In this document: positions 7,080 through 8,421 of the stretch, in pieces
How the letters are laid out: each line of letters begins with the position of its first letter
Position numbering within the stretch: the stretch's first letter is position 1
Origin: Puniceicoccales bacterium
Lineage (GTDB): Bacteria > Verrucomicrobiota > Verrucomicrobiia > Opitutales > JAIRKQ01
Assembly: GCA_031279395.1 (NCBI GenBank)
Contig: JAITIO010000006.1
Coordinates: forward strand, 1 to 8,421
Direction: 5' to 3'
DNA: 8,421 bases
Notes under the pieces: generated by a model
Databases searched by the model: none
The model's input: the letters and a program-made list of their open reading frames with translations, nothing else
Told to the model about the DNA's origin: nothing
Made by a program: the position numbers and the translations under genes

Positions 7080-7360
7080 TATTTATTGATTTCGCGCAGC
7101 TCTGCCGGCGTAATATCATTCATTTTTTTCGTAATGAATGCTTTTATTTTGGCATTTGCTCCGTTAATTGCTTTTTCCACAACATTGGCCGGTGTTCCAC
7201 TTGCGAAATTTAAGTTTTTGATCAAGCCATCTCCTTGAACTTCTACGTGTACGCCACCTTCGTCATATTTTTCAGTATATGAGCTTAGTTCCTTTTGCAT
7301 GGCTTCCATGCCATCCTTCATTTGAGTCATGCTTTTCAGCAATTTTTCCATGTCTTCCAT
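7079..7360 (-). CDS. ybaB: YbaB/EbfC family nucleoid-associated protein
   Basis: Members of this family are small dimeric DNA-binding proteins associated with the nucleoid. The 93-residue protein begins with an amphipathic helix rich in Met, Gln and Lys (MEKLLKSMTQMKDGMEAMQKEL). A central GGVHVEVQGDGLIKNLNF (35-52) is the conserved G-x-V-x-V-x-x-x-G strand region, and a C-terminal helix carries AINGANAKIKAF. A good ribosome-binding site, AAAGGA, lies six bases before the ATG, unlike the other genes here. The gene sits between the DUF502 gene (13-base gap) and holA (one-base overlap). In many genomes ybaB lies between dnaX and recR; here it is next to a different clamp-loader subunit gene, so the association with replication genes holds but with another partner. 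Confidence 0.9.
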   Translation of the reverse strand: MEDMEKLLKSMTQMKDGMEAMQKELSSYTEKYDEGGVHVEVQGDGLIKNLNFASGTPANVVEKAINGANAKIKAFITKKMNDITPAELREINK

Positions 7361-7373
7361 CTTTATCCTTTCG

Positions 7374-8009
7374 TTATTTTTTTATTATTTTTCCATGTGG
7401 TGGAGTAACAATTCCACCGGAAATTATGAATTTCATCCCATCGGTTACAGACATCTTAAGATCAATAACTTTTCTTTTTGGAATGACCAGCAAAAAACCA
7501 CTGGTTGGGTTAGGTGTTGTCGGAACAAATACATTAACAACTGGTTCTCCTATTCTATCCGATACTTCACCTTCAAATTTACTGGCTAAAAATCCTACGG
7601 CATAGCTTCCCTCCTTGGGGTATTCGACAAGAAGTGTCTTACTGAAAGCCGCATCGCGGTTTGCTCCAAACGTGCTGATTACCTGTTTGACCGTTTTATA
7701 GATCGTGTTAACAAAAGGAACATGATTTATGAATTTTTCCGTTAAACCTATGATCAATTTTCCAAGAAATAATTTCGATAGAAACCCGACAAACACAATA
7801 ATGATGATCACTAGACAAATGGAAACAGCATTTGTTACAAAATACATGGCAGATGTGTTACGAATACCAGCATCCATCCAACAAAACAATACCCTACTGG
7901 CTGGAGCTCCAACATAGCGCAACATCAAATCTATGAAAAATAGTGTTACTCCAATGGGAAGAATCAGGACAATACCGGTAATAAAAGACTTTTTAAGCGA
8001 AGTTGACAT
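7374..8009 (-). CDS. DUF502 family integral membrane protein
   Basis: The 211-residue protein matches the DUF502 family, which has no established biochemical function that I can name. Two membrane-spanning segments are visible at about 9-30 (after LKKSF, a positive start) and 58-78. The conserved soluble part follows: a HVPFVNTIYKTVKQV stretch (96-110), LVEYPKEGSYAVGF at 127-140, FVPTTPNPTSGFLLVIP at 161-177 and a terminal IISGG at 195-199. These are the family's hallmark YPxxG, PTTPNPTSG and SGG motifs. The length is typical. It heads a minus-strand cluster with ybaB and holA, suggesting co-transcription, although a link between its function and replication is not shown. The start ATG has no Shine-Dalgarno. 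Confidence 0.9.
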   Translation of the reverse strand: MSTSLKKSFITGIVLILPIGVTLFFIDLMLRYVGAPASRVLFCWMDAGIRNTSAMYFVTNAVSICLVIIIIVFVGFLSKLFLGKLIIGLTEKFINHVPFVNTIYKTVKQVISTFGANRDAAFSKTLLVEYPKEGSYAVGFLASKFEGEVSDRIGEPVVNVFVPTTPNPTSGFLLVIPKRKVIDLKMSVTDGMKFIISGGIVTPPHGKIIKK

Positions 8010-8023
8010 TAAAACAAGACATC

Positions 8024-8051
8024 ACGATACGAAAACTGCGAAGGTTGACAA
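8024..8051 (-). promoter_or_regulatory. Candidate promoter of the DUF502-ybaB-holA cluster
   Basis: On the minus strand TTGTCA (8046-8051, 5 of 6 bases of the -35 consensus) is separated by 16 bases from TATCGT (8024-8029, 4 of 6 bases of the -10). The -10 ends 14 bases before the ATG, predicting a leader of only about 8 bases. It is found by consensus matching only. Confidence 0.35.
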
Positions 8052-8215
8052 CCGTAAAAAAGAAGTTTTCATAAAATTATTTCAGGGTGGCTGTTGATAG
8101 TCCATACCTGAGGCCTTTATTCCTCAGAATCTACAAAATTATTATCCAAAATAGTAGCGGTTCATTTTTCTTTAACCGGGAAAATTTTTACCTCCTGAAA
8201 CCCTAGGCTCAGGAC
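8052..8215. other. Non-coding region between DUF502 promoter and IS5 transposase
   Basis: No gene is seen. A perfect 6-base inverted repeat, CTGAGG (8108-8113) and CCTCAG (8122-8127), has an 8-base loop. A second small pair, CCTGA (8194-8198) and TCAGG (8209-8213), flanks a CCTAGG palindrome just beyond the transposase stop. The IS boundary should lie in this stretch, probably close to the stop, but its terminal inverted repeat cannot be fixed because the other end of the element is outside the window. Confidence 0.35.
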
Positions 8216-8421
8216 TCATAAGATCAAATAAAAGAGGAAGATGCAAGCAATACAAAAGGCAGAGAAGAAAGAGTGGGCATAGCGGTCGTAGCGAGTGGCG
8301 ATGCGGCGCCAGTCTTTCAATTTGCTAAACATGTTTTCGATTTTGTGGCGTCGTTTGTAGAGACTCACATCATAGGGTTGTTGGATTTTGCGGGTACTTA
8401 TGTATGGTATGCATGGCTCTA
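8216..8421 (-). CDS. IS5-family transposase, C-terminal part (cut by right edge)
   Basis: The minus strand encodes the last 67 or so residues of a DDE transposase, ending in TGA at 8218-8216. It contains YKRRHKIENMFSKLKDWRR, followed by IATRYDRYAHSFFSA and a hydrophobic tail. This is the C-terminal catalytic signature of the IS5 group (IS427-like): Tyr, Arg and Glu of the Y-R-E-K type motif, with the Glu of IEN the third acidic residue of the DDE triad. No stop or frameshift is seen, so this copy may be intact outside the window. It points toward the DUF502 cluster and lies some 160 bases from its promoter. Its relation to the decayed copy at 5496-5872 cannot be judged because the two cover different parts of the protein. 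Confidence 0.85.
   Translation of the reverse strand, partial: EPCIPYISTRKIQQPYDVSLYKRRHKIENMFSKLKDWRRIATRYDRYAHSFFSAFCIACIFLFYLIL
8216..8421 (-). mobile_element. Partial IS5-family insertion sequence (right edge)
   Basis: The transposase 3' end marks an insertion sequence that continues past the window. Its inner end lies somewhere between the stop codon and about 8090; no terminal repeat or target duplication can be confirmed. The coordinates given cover only the coding part. Confidence 0.65.

Noticed and set aside
1..8421. CRISPR array, tRNA or rRNA genes, toxin-antitoxin or defence system
   Set aside because: No spaced direct repeats, no cloverleaf or rRNA-like segments and no defence-type proteins were recognised on either strand.

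Overview
The window (about 40% G+C) holds ordinary bacterial housekeeping genes around a decayed central stretch, with two pieces of IS5-family insertion sequence. From left to right it contains: a PPi-dependent phosphofructokinase gene on the minus strand, cut by the left edge (1-1035); a divergent, AT-rich promoter region; murG (1241-2329) overlapping a fused murC-murB gene (2322-4478), both plus strand; a 253-base gene-free stretch; a biotin-protein ligase gene (birA, 4732-5403) that appears truncated by a 10-bp tandem duplication; a multiply broken IS5-type transposase remnant (about 5496-5872); a minus-strand cluster reading DUF502 membrane protein, ybaB, holA (8009 down to 6021); and the 3' end of a second IS5-family transposase, intact as far as visible and cut by the right edge (8216-8421).

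The proteins are bacterial and use the standard code: TGG is used for Trp throughout the intact genes, and the intact genes end in TAA or TAG. MurG, the MurC-MurB fusion and the peptidoglycan pathway indicate a wall-making bacterium. The fusion, the PPi-type phosphofructokinase and the scarcity of Shine-Dalgarno sequences would suit a member of the Verrucomicrobiota/PVC group, possibly a host-associated lineage given the broken birA and the IS debris. This placement is inference from memory of gene fusions, not shown by the sequence.

Functionally, murG and murC-murB cover three peptidoglycan precursor steps: MurB and MurC make UDP-MurNAc and UDP-MurNAc-Ala, and MurG makes lipid II. The usual dcw continuation (ddl, ftsQ, ftsA, ftsZ) is absent downstream. 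The minus-strand cluster links a DNA polymerase III clamp-loader subunit (HolA) with the nucleoid-associated YbaB and a two-span membrane protein. Promoter-like hexamers sit unusually close to the start codons of the first gene of each transcription unit, suggesting leaderless or nearly leaderless mRNAs.

I found no convincing new multi-gene system. The most informative oddities are the 10-bp duplication that shifts the birA frame, the changed biotin-binding loop of that BirA, and the MurC-MurB fusion.
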